Shown here in pieces: positions 26,670 through 35,562 of a DNA stretch of 64,000 nucleotides. The DNA is from Desulfuromonadaceae bacterium. Lineage in GTDB: Bacteria; Desulfobacterota; Desulfuromonadia; Geobacterales; Pseudopelobacteraceae. Both the position numbers and the translations under genes were made by a program. Position 1 is the first letter of the stretch. Each line of letters begins with the position of its first letter. Location: contig JAQTXD010000006.1 in the NCBI GenBank assembly GCA_028688955.1, positions 1-64,000 on the forward strand, in the 5' to 3' direction. The notes under the pieces were generated by a model, which was given only the letters and a program-made list of their open reading frames with translations, searched no databases and was not told where the DNA came from.

Positions 26670-27917
26670 ATGAGTCTGAATGATCTGTTAAACATAAAGG
26701 CCCGAAACAACCCCGATAGTTTACTGCGCCTGCTGGTAAAGGTCGCGTGTATCTCTGTTTTTGTGGTCGTAATTGTGAGCAGCTGTGGATTTTATCAGGT
26801 CTTTTCGACTTTTGTCATTAAAAGCGCCGAGATCGATTCGGTACAGCTCTGCAGGTTACTGCTTGAAGAACAGAGGGACTTCATGCTTAATACCCGGCCC
26901 GGAAAACCGGTTGAGTTGGGGTTGCATGGAAATGATACGCTTTTATTTGACAACAAGCTGCGGCATTTTCTCTCACCCTTTGATATTATCAAGGTTAAAA
27001 TTTATGACCCCGATAAAAAGATAGTCTATTCCACTGATGCGACGTTGATTGGGAAAGTTGACGAAAACAACGAGCGGCTGAAAAATGCATTGACCGGTGC
27101 GGTGGATGCCAAGATGGTTACAAAGGATCATGCCAGAGATCTGGCTGACGAACCATTGCTTGATGTGGATGTTGTTGAAACCTACGTACCGATATTGAGT
27201 CCGGACAAAAGAGTCCTGGGAAGTTTTGAAGTGTATACCAATATGACTCGCTATCGAGATCAGATCCGTCAGGGTGTCGTACTCGTAACGTCGTTTCTTG
27301 TCCTCGTACTGGGTGCGGTATTTGGCTTTACATATGCGTTGATACGTGGTGGTACGGGCCAACTGAAGGAAGCTCAGGCGCAGTTGGAACTGGTTTCCAT
27401 TACCGACCCTCTGACCGGAATGCACAACAGAGGCTTTCTGATGAGGCGCGGCGAAGAGGAATTTGCAAGGGTGTTGCGAAGCGCGCGTCCGCTCGGTTGT
27501 ATCATGATCGATCTGGATCATTTTAAAAAGGTTAACGATACCAAAGGGCATGCAGCAGGAGACCGTGTGCTTATTGCCGCTGCGGAGCGATTACAGCAGA
27601 GTGTGCGGCCGTACGATGTTGTCGGTCGCTATGGCGGTGAAGAGTTTATGGTGCTGTTGCCGGATGCCACTTTTGAACAGATCGTAGCTGTTGCAAACCG
27701 TATGTGCGCACAGATACAGAAAACCCCGTTTGAGCTTGAGGGGGGAGAGCTGATTCCGGTTACCATCAGTCTGGGGGTGGCATGTTTCAGTAAAGCTGAC
27801 CGATCTCTGGCTGACCTGATCAAACGCGCCGACGACGGGCTTTACAAGGCCAAGGCGGACGGCAGAAACCGGGTTGCCTGGGTGTTTCAGCCTGGGGAGT
27901 CTGAAACAGCGGCATAG
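26670..27917 (+). CDS. Membrane-anchored diguanylate cyclase
   Basis: A 415-residue protein with helices at ~21-45 and ~202-225 enclosing a periplasmic sensor domain of about 155 residues (Cache-like in layout), followed by a GGDEF domain. The active site is GGEEF at residues 322-326 and the inhibitory I-site RPYD lies at 313-316, so it should make c-di-GMP under product feedback. Other GGDEF marks are DPLTGMHNR and DLDHFKKVND. It is transcribed divergently from priA and its stop lies 2 bases from the end of the convergent small ORF. Confidence 0.93.
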   Translation: MSLNDLLNIKARNNPDSLLRLLVKVACISVFVVVIVSSCGFYQVFSTFVIKSAEIDSVQLCRLLLEEQRDFMLNTRPGKPVELGLHGNDTLLFDNKLRHFLSPFDIIKVKIYDPDKKIVYSTDATLIGKVDENNERLKNALTGAVDAKMVTKDHARDLADEPLLDVDVVETYVPILSPDKRVLGSFEVYTNMTRYRDQIRQGVVLVTSFLVLVLGAVFGFTYALIRGGTGQLKEAQAQLELVSITDPLTGMHNRGFLMRRGEEEFARVLRSARPLGCIMIDLDHFKKVNDTKGHAAGDRVLIAAAERLQQSVRPYDVVGRYGGEEFMVLLPDATFEQIVAVANRMCAQIQKTPFELEGGELIPVTISLGVACFSKADRSLADLIKRADDGLYKAKADGRNRVAWVFQPGESETAA

Positions 27918-27919
27918 AA

Positions 27920-28129
27920 TTACCAGTATTTTTTTGGCGGGTCCGTTTTGCCGACCAGGGTGATATCACCATCGATAATTTTGAACATATCACCTGTCTC
28001 GGTCGTCCAGGCGTCTCCTTCTTCCGGTGGGTTGGGAAACGAGCGCTGCCCCAGAAACATTTCCACCTCCCCGATATACCCGAACCATTCCAGCGACCCG
28101 GTCATCCAAATTCTCGTATTGATTGCCAT
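27920..28129 (-). CDS. Small conserved-looking protein of unknown function, end of polyamine operon
   Basis: A 69-residue protein (starts MAINTRIWMTGSLEWFGY) rich in Gly, Trp and acidic residues, with no signal peptide or membrane helix. I do not recognise a family. A ribosome site AAGGAA lies 8 bases before the ATG and the gene begins 12 bases after nspC, which supports its being translated as the fourth gene of the polyamine operon. Its stop lies 2 bases from the end of the convergent cyclase gene. Confidence 0.7.
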   Translation of the reverse strand: MAINTRIWMTGSLEWFGYIGEVEMFLGQRSFPNPPEEGDAWTTETGDMFKIIDGDITLVGKTDPPKKYW

Positions 28130-28141
28130 TATCGTATTTCC

Positions 28142-29296
28142 TTATGAAAGTCGTTGTTTAAAGTCTTCGTAGCCGAAACTGCGTACTACCTTCAGCTCTC
28201 TGCTTTCCGGTTCATAGGTGCAGATATGCGGGTGCTGAATGCCGTTAAAAGTCGTGGTTTTGACCATCGTATAATGGGACATGTCTTCAAATACCAGCCG
28301 GTCGCCCTGACAGAGCGGTTGCTCGAACGACCAGTCGCCGATTACATCCCCTGCGAGACAGGATGCTCCTGCCAGTCGGTAGGTGTGGGGTTTTTCTCCG
28401 GGATCGAAACCACCCGTAATACCGGGACGATAGGGCATCTCCAGGATATCAGGCATGTGGCAGGTGGCGGAGACGTCCAGAATGGCGATATCCATGCCGT
28501 TGCTGACCACGTCGAGTACTTCTCCGACGAGGATTCCGGTGCCGATGGCCGCCGCCTCACCCGGTTCCAGATAGACCTGGAGCCGGTATTTCTCTGAAAA
28601 GTACCTGACCAGATCCACAAGTCCGTCAATGTCGTACCCCTCGCGGGTTATGTGGTGCCCACCGCCGAAATTAAGCCATTTCATTGCAGGGAGAAATTCT
28701 CCGAAGCGTTCTTCAACTACCTGTGCCGTTCGCTCCAGCGGTTCAAAAAGCTGTTCACAGAGGGTGTGGAAATGAAGTCCTTCAACCCCGCTCAGGGAGC
28801 GTCCGTCGAATTCTCTGCGGGGAATGCCGAGGCGTGAGTTGGCGGCACAGGGATCATATATCTCCGTGTGCCCTTCCGAATGTTCCGGGTTGATGCGGAG
28901 GCCGATGGAGACGCGCCCCCGCTCTCTTTCCCACAACGGGCGGAACCGCTCCAGCTGGCTAAAGGAATTAAAAACCAGGTGATCAGAAATACGCAGCAGT
29001 TCCGCTACGTCTGTTTCCTTGAAAGCAGCAGCAAAACTGTGAACTTCGCCCCCGAACTCCTCCCGACCGAGTCGTGCCTCCCATGGAGAGCTAGCACACA
29101 CCCCCAGAAGGGTCTGGTTGATGAGCGGGAAAACGCTCCACATGGAAAACGCTTTCATTGCCAGCAGGATTTTTGCACCGCTGCGCTGCTGCACATCGTC
29201 CAGAATAGACAGGTTGTGACGCAGTCGGCCCAGATCCACCACATAGGCAGGTGAGGGGGAAAGCCGGATTATGTTATCGACGTCGATACCGGTCAA
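28142..29296 (-). CDS. nspC: Carboxynorspermidine/carboxyspermidine decarboxylase
   Basis: About 384 residues. PLP fold III type: SPAYVVDLGRLRHNL precedes the lysine in LLAMKAFSMW, and LNFGGGHHI and YLEPGEAAA form the phosphate and substrate loops. It decarboxylates carboxyspermidine (or carboxynorspermidine) to spermidine. Both candidate starts are TTG: at 29296 (4 bases after the upstream stop) or at 29329 (overlapping the upstream gene by 29 bases); neither has a clear ribosome site, and both keep the whole domain. It sits between the matching dehydrogenase and a small ORF. Confidence 0.93.
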   Translation of the reverse strand: MTGIDVDNIIRLSPSPAYVVDLGRLRHNLSILDDVQQRSGAKILLAMKAFSMWSVFPLINQTLLGVCASSPWEARLGREEFGGEVHSFAAAFKETDVAELLRISDHLVFNSFSQLERFRPLWERERGRVSIGLRINPEHSEGHTEIYDPCAANSRLGIPRREFDGRSLSGVEGLHFHTLCEQLFEPLERTAQVVEERFGEFLPAMKWLNFGGGHHITREGYDIDGLVDLVRYFSEKYRLQVYLEPGEAAAIGTGILVGEVLDVVSNGMDIAILDVSATCHMPDILEMPYRPGITGGFDPGEKPHTYRLAGASCLAGDVIGDWSFEQPLCQGDRLVFEDMSHYTMVKTTTFNGIQHPHICTYEPESRELKVVRSFGYEDFKQRLS

Positions 29297-29300
29297 TGGA

Positions 29301-30497
29301 TTACAGTTCCGGCCATGCGCCGCCGTCAATCACGACAGTCGGCAACCCCATCGGTCCGAGCACATCAAGAAACAGCTCCGGATCAAACTGTTCCATATTG
29401 AACACCCCGGCGCCGCGCCACGTGCCGGTCAGCATCATAATCGCTCCGACAACGGCCGGAACACCGGTGGTATAGCTGATTGCCTGGGACTGGACCTCTT
29501 TGAAGCATGCTTCGTGATCACAGATGTTATAGATATACACCTGCTTTCTCTGGCCGTCTTTCGTGCCGCGGGCGATTACGCCGATGCATGTTTTACCTTT
29601 GGTCAGCGGACCCAGGGAACCGGGGTCGGGAAGCAGTACTTTCAAAAACTGAATCGGTACTATCTTCTGGCCGTTGTACTCGACCTCGTCAATGCGGGTC
29701 ATGCCAACATTCTGCAATACTTCCAGATGTTTCAGATAATTTTCCGAGAAGGTCATCCAGAACTGCGCTTTTTTAATGGTCGGTATGTGTTTTACCAGCG
29801 ACTCCATCTCCTCGTGGTAGAGACGGTAAATGTTCATCGGGCCGATTCCTTCCGGAAAATCAAAGCAGTGTTTGGTCGATAACGGCGGGCTTTCGACCCA
29901 TTGGCCGTTTTCCCAGTGACGGCAGGTGGCGGTCACTTCCCGGATGTTTATCTCCGGATTGAAGTTGGTGGCGAAGGGTTGGCCGTGGCTCCCCGCATTT
30001 GCATCGATGATGTCGATCTCTTCCACAACGTCCAGATATTTACCGGCAGCCAGGGCGGTGTAGACATTGGTGACGCCCGGATCAAAGCCGGAACCGAGCA
30101 GGGCCATCAGCCCTTTTTCCTTGAAGCGCTCCTGATAGGCCCATTGCCAGGAGTACTCGAACTTTGCGGTGTCAAGCGGTTCATAGTTGGCGGTGTCGAG
30201 GTAATCAACGCCGGTTTCCAGGCAGGCATCCATGATGTGAAGGTCCTGATAGGGAAGCGCGACATTGATAACCAGTTTCGGCTGTACGTTCTTTATCAGC
30301 GCAACCAGTTCCGGCACATTGTCGGCGTCTACCTGTGCGGTGGTGATACTGCCGCCCAGCTGGGCGGCAATTGCATCGCACTTTGATTTCGTGCGGGATG
30401 CAAGGGTTATCCTGCTGAAAATATCGCGGCGCTGTGCGCATTTGTGAGTAACGACCTGGCCGACTCCGCCGGCGCCGATAATAAGGACTGAGCTCAT
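29301..30497 (-). CDS. Saccharopine dehydrogenase-like carboxy(nor)spermidine synthase
   Basis: A 398-residue enzyme with an N-terminal NADPH Rossmann site (LIIGAGGVGQVVTHKCAQ) and the saccharopine-dehydrogenase fold (YLDTANYEPLDTAKFEY, LGSGFDPGVTNVY). Paired with NspC it is best read as carboxyspermidine dehydrogenase: it condenses putrescine with aspartate semialdehyde and reduces the imine. The next gene upstream is arginine decarboxylase, 5 bases away. This route replaces S-adenosylmethionine-dependent spermidine synthase. A GGAG ribosome site lies about 11 bases before the ATG. Confidence 0.92.
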   Translation of the reverse strand: MSSVLIIGAGGVGQVVTHKCAQRRDIFSRITLASRTKSKCDAIAAQLGGSITTAQVDADNVPELVALIKNVQPKLVINVALPYQDLHIMDACLETGVDYLDTANYEPLDTAKFEYSWQWAYQERFKEKGLMALLGSGFDPGVTNVYTALAAGKYLDVVEEIDIIDANAGSHGQPFATNFNPEINIREVTATCRHWENGQWVESPPLSTKHCFDFPEGIGPMNIYRLYHEEMESLVKHIPTIKKAQFWMTFSENYLKHLEVLQNVGMTRIDEVEYNGQKIVPIQFLKVLLPDPGSLGPLTKGKTCIGVIARGTKDGQRKQVYIYNICDHEACFKEVQSQAISYTTGVPAVVGAIMMLTGTWRGAGVFNMEQFDPELFLDVLGPMGLPTVVIDGGAWPEL

Positions 30498-30502
30498 GGT
30501 AA

Positions 30503-32410
30503 TTATTCTCCTAAGTAGGTATATCCCAGCAATGTGCGGTCAAGCAGTTCGATAAAGTGACTGCTTTCTTCAATGGAGATCTTTTTCAATACGACGCTTT
30601 TTTCCAGATTGTCCCTGACACGTTTCAGAATCTCCGGTCCCTTGTACTGAACATACTTTAGTGTTTCCCACGTGGCGTCACCGTTGATGACGGTGTCTAT
30701 CATATAGCCGGTTTTTTTGTTGAAGGTGATATGCACGGCATTGGTGTCACCGAAGAGGTTGTGCAGGTCCCCGAGAATCTCCTGATACGCGCCGATGAGG
30801 AAGAAGCCGATATAGTAGTCCTCGTCCTTGCGGATTTTGTGCAGCGGCAGAAATTTTGAGCGGCCGTTTTCACCGACGAAGCTTGTGATTTCGCCATCCG
30901 AGTCGCAGGTAATGTCAGCAATAGAGGCCATGACATCCGGCTTATGGTTGAGCCGCTGCAACGGCATAATCGGAAACAGCTGGTCAATTGCCCAGGAATC
31001 CGGAATGGACTGGAACAGGGAAAAGTTTGCGAAATACGTCTGGCGCAGATGCAGCTGGAAGTTTTGAAGCTCTTCAGGTATTGGCTTTATCTTTTCGACG
31101 ATACTGTTGATCTTTCTGATTATTCTGGCGTAGAGCCATTCAGCAATGGCACGATCATTAAGGGTCAGGTAACCAAGATTGAACAGGCTGACCGCCTCAT
31201 TAATCAGCTGCAGGGTATCATGATAGTCTTCTCGAAGCGAGTAACGGTCGATGCTTTTGTAAATGTCCATCAGTTTTTTGACTGTCGGGGCGATCTTTTC
31301 CGATTGTGCAAGGGTCTCTTCAAAGTCCGGCATCAAGTGCTGCGTATTCGTATTAAGGACGTTGGTTATCAGCACCGAATAGTGTGCAACCGTTGCCCGT
31401 CCCGATTCAGAGATGATATTGGGGCATTCCACTCCCGCTTCATCGCAGATGTTTTTGATCTGGTAGATGACGTCGTTGGCATATTCTTCAATCGTGTAGT
31501 TGACGCTGGAGAAATAGCTCGATTTTGAGCCGTCGTAATCAACGCCCAATCCTCCGCCGATATCAAGATATTCAATGCCGACACCCAGTTTTCTCATCTC
31601 GGTATAGACGCGGGCCACTTCAATCAGCGCGGTCTTGATCTTGTCAATCTTGGTGATCTGGCTGCCGATGTGAGAATGCAGCAGTTTGACAGAGTCGAGC
31701 ATCCCCTTGTCTTCCAGCATGCGGATGGCAGCAATGATTTCCGACATACGAAGGCCGAACTTTGCGTCTTCACCGCCAGACGTTGCCCATTTGCCGGTGC
31801 CCTTGGACGAAAGCTTGACCCGGATGCCCAGTTTGGGCGTTATGCCCGTCTTCTTCGATATTTCAATGATCTTTTCCAATTCGAATAATTTCTCTACAAC
31901 CAGGGTAATGTCGAAACCGACTCTCGTTGCGTAGAGAACCGTCTCGATGTATTCGGCATCTTTATAGCCATTGCAGATGATCGGCAGGTTGTTGTCGCTG
32001 GAGATTGAAATTCCTGCGACAAGCTCTGGTTTTGATCCTACTTCCAGGCCGATGTTGTAGCGCTTCCCGTAGGCGGCAATGGCTTCGACAACCTGTCGCT
32101 GCTGGTTGACTTTGATCGGGTAAAACGTCTGGTATCTGGCAGGATAATCATTTTCCTGAATAGCACTTTTGAACACACGGTTAATTGATGCAATGCGTCC
32201 CTGCAGCACGTCCATGAAGCGAAGCAGGATGGGGGGTTTGATTTTGCGTTTGATCAGGTCGTCAACCAGGTCGCGCAGGTCAATGACCTGTTTGGAATTA
32301 GATGACGGGTGCACGCAGATATTCCCTTTTTTATTAATCGAGAAGAGATCAGAGCCCCAGTTATCTATATTATAAATTTTGGCAGAATCACCAATGGACC
32401 ATTTTTCCAT
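30503..32410 (-). CDS. speA: Biosynthetic arginine decarboxylase
   Basis: About 635 residues, the normal SpeA size. The PLP lysine is in the early segment YPIKVNQQRQVVEA, and the phosphate loop and substrate residues appear in LLHSHIGSQI, YLDIGGGLGVDYDG and ESGRATVAHYS. It converts arginine to agmatine, the first step to putrescine. ATG at 32410 is preferred (GGGGAA upstream); a TTG at 32449 is an in-frame extension. It heads the polyamine operon. The agmatine-to-putrescine enzymes are not in the window. Confidence 0.96.
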   Translation of the reverse strand: MEKWSIGDSAKIYNIDNWGSDLFSINKKGNICVHPSSNSKQVIDLRDLVDDLIKRKIKPPILLRFMDVLQGRIASINRVFKSAIQENDYPARYQTFYPIKVNQQRQVVEAIAAYGKRYNIGLEVGSKPELVAGISISSDNNLPIICNGYKDAEYIETVLYATRVGFDITLVVEKLFELEKIIEISKKTGITPKLGIRVKLSSKGTGKWATSGGEDAKFGLRMSEIIAAIRMLEDKGMLDSVKLLHSHIGSQITKIDKIKTALIEVARVYTEMRKLGVGIEYLDIGGGLGVDYDGSKSSYFSSVNYTIEEYANDVIYQIKNICDEAGVECPNIISESGRATVAHYSVLITNVLNTNTQHLMPDFEETLAQSEKIAPTVKKLMDIYKSIDRYSLREDYHDTLQLINEAVSLFNLGYLTLNDRAIAEWLYARIIRKINSIVEKIKPIPEELQNFQLHLRQTYFANFSLFQSIPDSWAIDQLFPIMPLQRLNHKPDVMASIADITCDSDGEITSFVGENGRSKFLPLHKIRKDEDYYIGFFLIGAYQEILGDLHNLFGDTNAVHITFNKKTGYMIDTVINGDATWETLKYVQYKGPEILKRVRDNLEKSVVLKKISIEESSHFIELLDRTLLGYTYLGE

Positions 32411-32613
32411 TTGTTTATGTTCCCCATTTTCCGGTTGGTCTTTAATCAAACAAACTTCTCTATTTATTGCATAGTATGGTCAATGTCAAATTCTATTTAT
32501 ATTTCATCTGAATACCCTTTGCGGAATGTCTGCCTTGACTTTGCCGGACGGAATGGTTACCTTCGCTTTAACCCAGACACTCCAGTACATTACCCCGTTT
32601 TTCAGGTGGCTGC

Positions 32614-33042
32614 ATGTCACGTATTTCCGATAGGAAACCCTTTACGCAGGAACTCTTTAATCAGCATGTCAGCGAGATGCGTGGTCTGCTGCATGCGCTT
32701 GAGCTGCGTGACTCTTTCGAAGACAGTGAGACTCGACCGAGGCTTGACATGTATGAGACGAGCAGCGACGTTATCATAGAATTTGACCTGCCCGGATGTA
32801 CGCTTGATGCAATTTCCCTGAAGATGTGTGGCATGACGCTGATACTTGAGGCCTGTAAGCCGCGGGAACAGCATGAGGGTACATTTATCTGCGTAGAGCG
32901 GAATCATGGCAGATTCCAGCATGCAGTGCATGTTCCCGGAACCGTCGACCCCGGTGCGATCAGAGCTGAATACCGCCGGGGCGTATTGCGGGTGATCTGT
33001 CCAAAAAGCAGTGAACGGCCGGTGCCGATAAAGGAGTTGTAA
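32614..33042 (+). CDS. Hsp20/alpha-crystallin small heat-shock protein
   Basis: A 142-residue protein with an alpha-crystallin domain from about residue 45 (RLDMYETSSDVIIEFDLPG) to 135, including the AEYRRGVLRVICPK strand in place of the usual A-x-x-x-n-G-v-L motif. It binds unfolding proteins. AGGTGG lies 5 bases before the ATG. It directly precedes lon (1-base gap), linking holding chaperone and protease, and is divergent from speA. The 200-base region between them carries a weak promoter-like TTGACT near 32535. Confidence 0.9.
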   Translation: MSRISDRKPFTQELFNQHVSEMRGLLHALELRDSFEDSETRPRLDMYETSSDVIIEFDLPGCTLDAISLKMCGMTLILEACKPREQHEGTFICVERNHGRFQHAVHVPGTVDPGAIRAEYRRGVLRVICPKSSERPVPIKEL

Positions 33043-33043
33043 A

Positions 33044-35494
33044 TTGATTGAGTTAGAGAACGATACAGAACAGGCTTCTGAAGAACTTAAAATCCCCGAT
33101 GTATTGCCGCTTCTGCCGATTAGGGATGTTGTCGTGTATCCGTTTATGATTATCCCGCTCTTTGTCGGCCGCGAGATGTCGGTAAAGGCTGTAGACAGCG
33201 CTCTTGCCGGGGATCGCATGATTCTGCTGGCGACGCAGCACGATGTTGGTGATGAAGATCCGCCTGCCGATAAAATTTATGAAGTCGGCACCGTCGCCAT
33301 GATCATGCGGATGCTCAAACTTCCGGATGGACGTGTCAAGATACTTGTTCAGGGACTGACAAAGGCCCGAATTACGGAATATGTTACTGACAAGCCGTTC
33401 TACACGGTTCGTGTCGAGCGTCAAAACGATATCCCGGTTGGTGATATCTCCCTCGAAACCGAAGCGCTGATTCGCACCGTGCGTGAACAGCTGACCAAGG
33501 TTATGGATCTTGGCAAGCAGATCTCTCCCGAGGTGATGGTCATTCTGGAAAATGTACAGGATCCGGGCAGTATGGCCGATCTGGTCTCAAGCAATCTCGG
33601 GCTCAAAGTAGCTGACGCACAGACGTTGCTGGAAATAAATGACCCGATTGTCCGCCTCACAAAGGTTAACGAATTTCTGAACCGTGAAGTTGAATTGCTG
33701 AGTGTTCAAGCCAAAATTCAGAATGCTGCGCGGGAGGAAATGGGTAAAAACCATAAGGAATATTATCTGCGTGAGCAGATGAAAGCTATCCAGAGCGAAC
33801 TGGGTGACAATGAAGGTAAAGAGGAGCTGATCGAGATCAGAAAAGCGATCGAATCGGCAAAAATGCCTGAGGCGGTGAAAAAGGAAGCCCTGAAACAATT
33901 GGGCCGGCTGGAAAATATGCATCCGGATGGCGGCGAGGCCAGTATTGTCAGGACGTATCTCGACTGGATGGTGGAGCTCCCCTGGAGCAAAGCCACCCGC
34001 GACAGCCTGGATATTGTGCGGGCCAAGACAATACTGGATGATGACCATTTCTATCTCGAAAAAATCAAGGAGCGCATCCTGGAGTTTTTGGCGGTGCGCA
34101 AACTGAAGAAAAAGATGAAAGGGCCGATCCTCTGTTTCGTCGGTCCTCCCGGTGTCGGGAAGACGTCACTGGGCAAATCGATCGCTCGCGCCATGAACCG
34201 CAAGTTTGTCCGGATCTCGCTGGGGGGAGTCCGCGATGAGGCGGAGATCCGGGGCCATCGCCGCACCTACATCGGCGCTCTGCCGGGACGGATCCTCCAG
34301 GGGTTGAAACAGGCCGGTGCAAATAACCCGGTCTTCATGCTGGATGAACTGGACAAGCTGGGGTACGACTACAAGGGAGACCCGTCATCTGCTCTTCTGG
34401 AGGTTCTTGATCCTGAACAGAATCATTCTTTTTCTGATCACTACATCAATCAGCCGTTCGATCTCTCAAATGTCATGTTTGTGGCGACCGCCAACCAGAT
34501 GGACCCGATTCCCTCGGCTCTGCGCGACAGAATGGAGGTCATCAATCTGGCCGGGTACACTGAAGAGGAAAAACTGGAAATTGCAAAACGCTATCTGGTG
34601 CCCCGTCAAATCAAGGAGAACGGACTTAAAGCCAAGCATATAAGTTTTGATGATGAATCTCTCAGCGAAATTGTCTCAAAATACACCCGCGAAGCCGGCC
34701 TGCGTAATCTTGAGCGGGAGATCGGAAAAATCTGCCGCAAGGTGGCCCGTAAAGTGGCGGAAGGCAACCCGCGTCTGGTCAAGGTAACGGCCAAAAGTTT
34801 GCACACCTATCTGGGGCCCGAAAAATATATCCGTGAAGAGGATCTGGATAAAAACGAAATCGGCGTCGTCAACGGCCTGGCCTGGACACCGGTGGGGGGA
34901 GAGGTCCTTCATATCGAGGCCAGCCTGATGGCGGGTAAACCGGCGCTGACGCTGACCGGCCAGTTGGGTGACGTGATGAAGGAGTCGGTGCAGGCAGCTC
35001 AATCCTATATCCGTGCGCATGCCGGGATTCTGCATCTCAAACCTGAAATCTTTCAGGACAACGAGATTCATGTGCATGTCCCGGCAGGCGGCATACCCAA
35101 GGATGGACCTTCCGCCGGTGTCGCCATGACCGTTGCGCTGGTGTCTATTCTGTGCCATATCCCGGTGAAAAAAGATGTCGCCATGACCGGTGAAGTGACC
35201 CTGCGCGGTAAAGTCCTTCCGATTGGCGGACTGAAGGAAAAAATCCTGGCTGCCGTCAGATCCCGGATGCGGTTGGTGATCATTCCTGAACAGAATAAAA
35301 AGGATCTGGAGGATATCCCTCCGGCAATCCTTAAAAAAATCAAAATTGTTGCGGTTTCAGAAGTAGAGGAAGCGCTCAGGCTTGCATTGGAAAAATATCC
35401 GCCTGCGGCACCGGCAGCGGGTAAGAAAGCGGGAAAGTCCGCTTCGTCAGCAGCTGCACAGAAGGGTGCGGTCCGTTCCGGAGCCGGGGCATAA
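33044..35494 (+). CDS. lon: ATP-dependent protease Lon
   Basis: An 816-residue protease. The N-terminal substrate domain (VLPLLPIRDVVVYPFM) is followed by AAA+ with Walker A GPPGVGKTS near residue 366 and Walker B VFMLDELDKLG, then the serine-lysine protease domain with PKDGPSAGVAM (catalytic Ser near 690) and GLKEKILAA (catalytic Lys near 733). The start is TTG at 33044, 7 bases after AAGGAG, which itself lies inside the last codons of hsp20. The C-terminal ~30 residues are an Ala/Lys-rich tail. It degrades misfolded and regulatory proteins in the cytoplasm. Confidence 0.97.
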   Translation: MIELENDTEQASEELKIPDVLPLLPIRDVVVYPFMIIPLFVGREMSVKAVDSALAGDRMILLATQHDVGDEDPPADKIYEVGTVAMIMRMLKLPDGRVKILVQGLTKARITEYVTDKPFYTVRVERQNDIPVGDISLETEALIRTVREQLTKVMDLGKQISPEVMVILENVQDPGSMADLVSSNLGLKVADAQTLLEINDPIVRLTKVNEFLNREVELLSVQAKIQNAAREEMGKNHKEYYLREQMKAIQSELGDNEGKEELIEIRKAIESAKMPEAVKKEALKQLGRLENMHPDGGEASIVRTYLDWMVELPWSKATRDSLDIVRAKTILDDDHFYLEKIKERILEFLAVRKLKKKMKGPILCFVGPPGVGKTSLGKSIARAMNRKFVRISLGGVRDEAEIRGHRRTYIGALPGRILQGLKQAGANNPVFMLDELDKLGYDYKGDPSSALLEVLDPEQNHSFSDHYINQPFDLSNVMFVATANQMDPIPSALRDRMEVINLAGYTEEEKLEIAKRYLVPRQIKENGLKAKHISFDDESLSEIVSKYTREAGLRNLEREIGKICRKVARKVAEGNPRLVKVTAKSLHTYLGPEKYIREEDLDKNEIGVVNGLAWTPVGGEVLHIEASLMAGKPALTLTGQLGDVMKESVQAAQSYIRAHAGILHLKPEIFQDNEIHVHVPAGGIPKDGPSAGVAMTVALVSILCHIPVKKDVAMTGEVTLRGKVLPIGGLKEKILAAVRSRMRLVIIPEQNKKDLEDIPPAILKKIKIVAVSEVEEALRLALEKYPPAAPAAGKKAGKSASSAAAQKGAVRSGAGA

Positions 35495-35508
35495 GTCTGG
35501 AGCCTTTA

Positions 35509-35540
35509 GACGCTGGGAGCGTTTATACGCTCCTTGCGTC
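35509..35540 (+). other. Stem-loop between lon and the amidohydrolase
   Basis: Fourteen-base arms (35509-35522 and 35527-35540) pair at 12 of 14 positions around a TTAT loop. No T-run follows, so it is not a standard terminator; it could be an attenuator or mRNA processing element. Confidence 0.6.
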
Positions 35541-35562
35541 ATTCGCGATTTCGAGGTGATGC

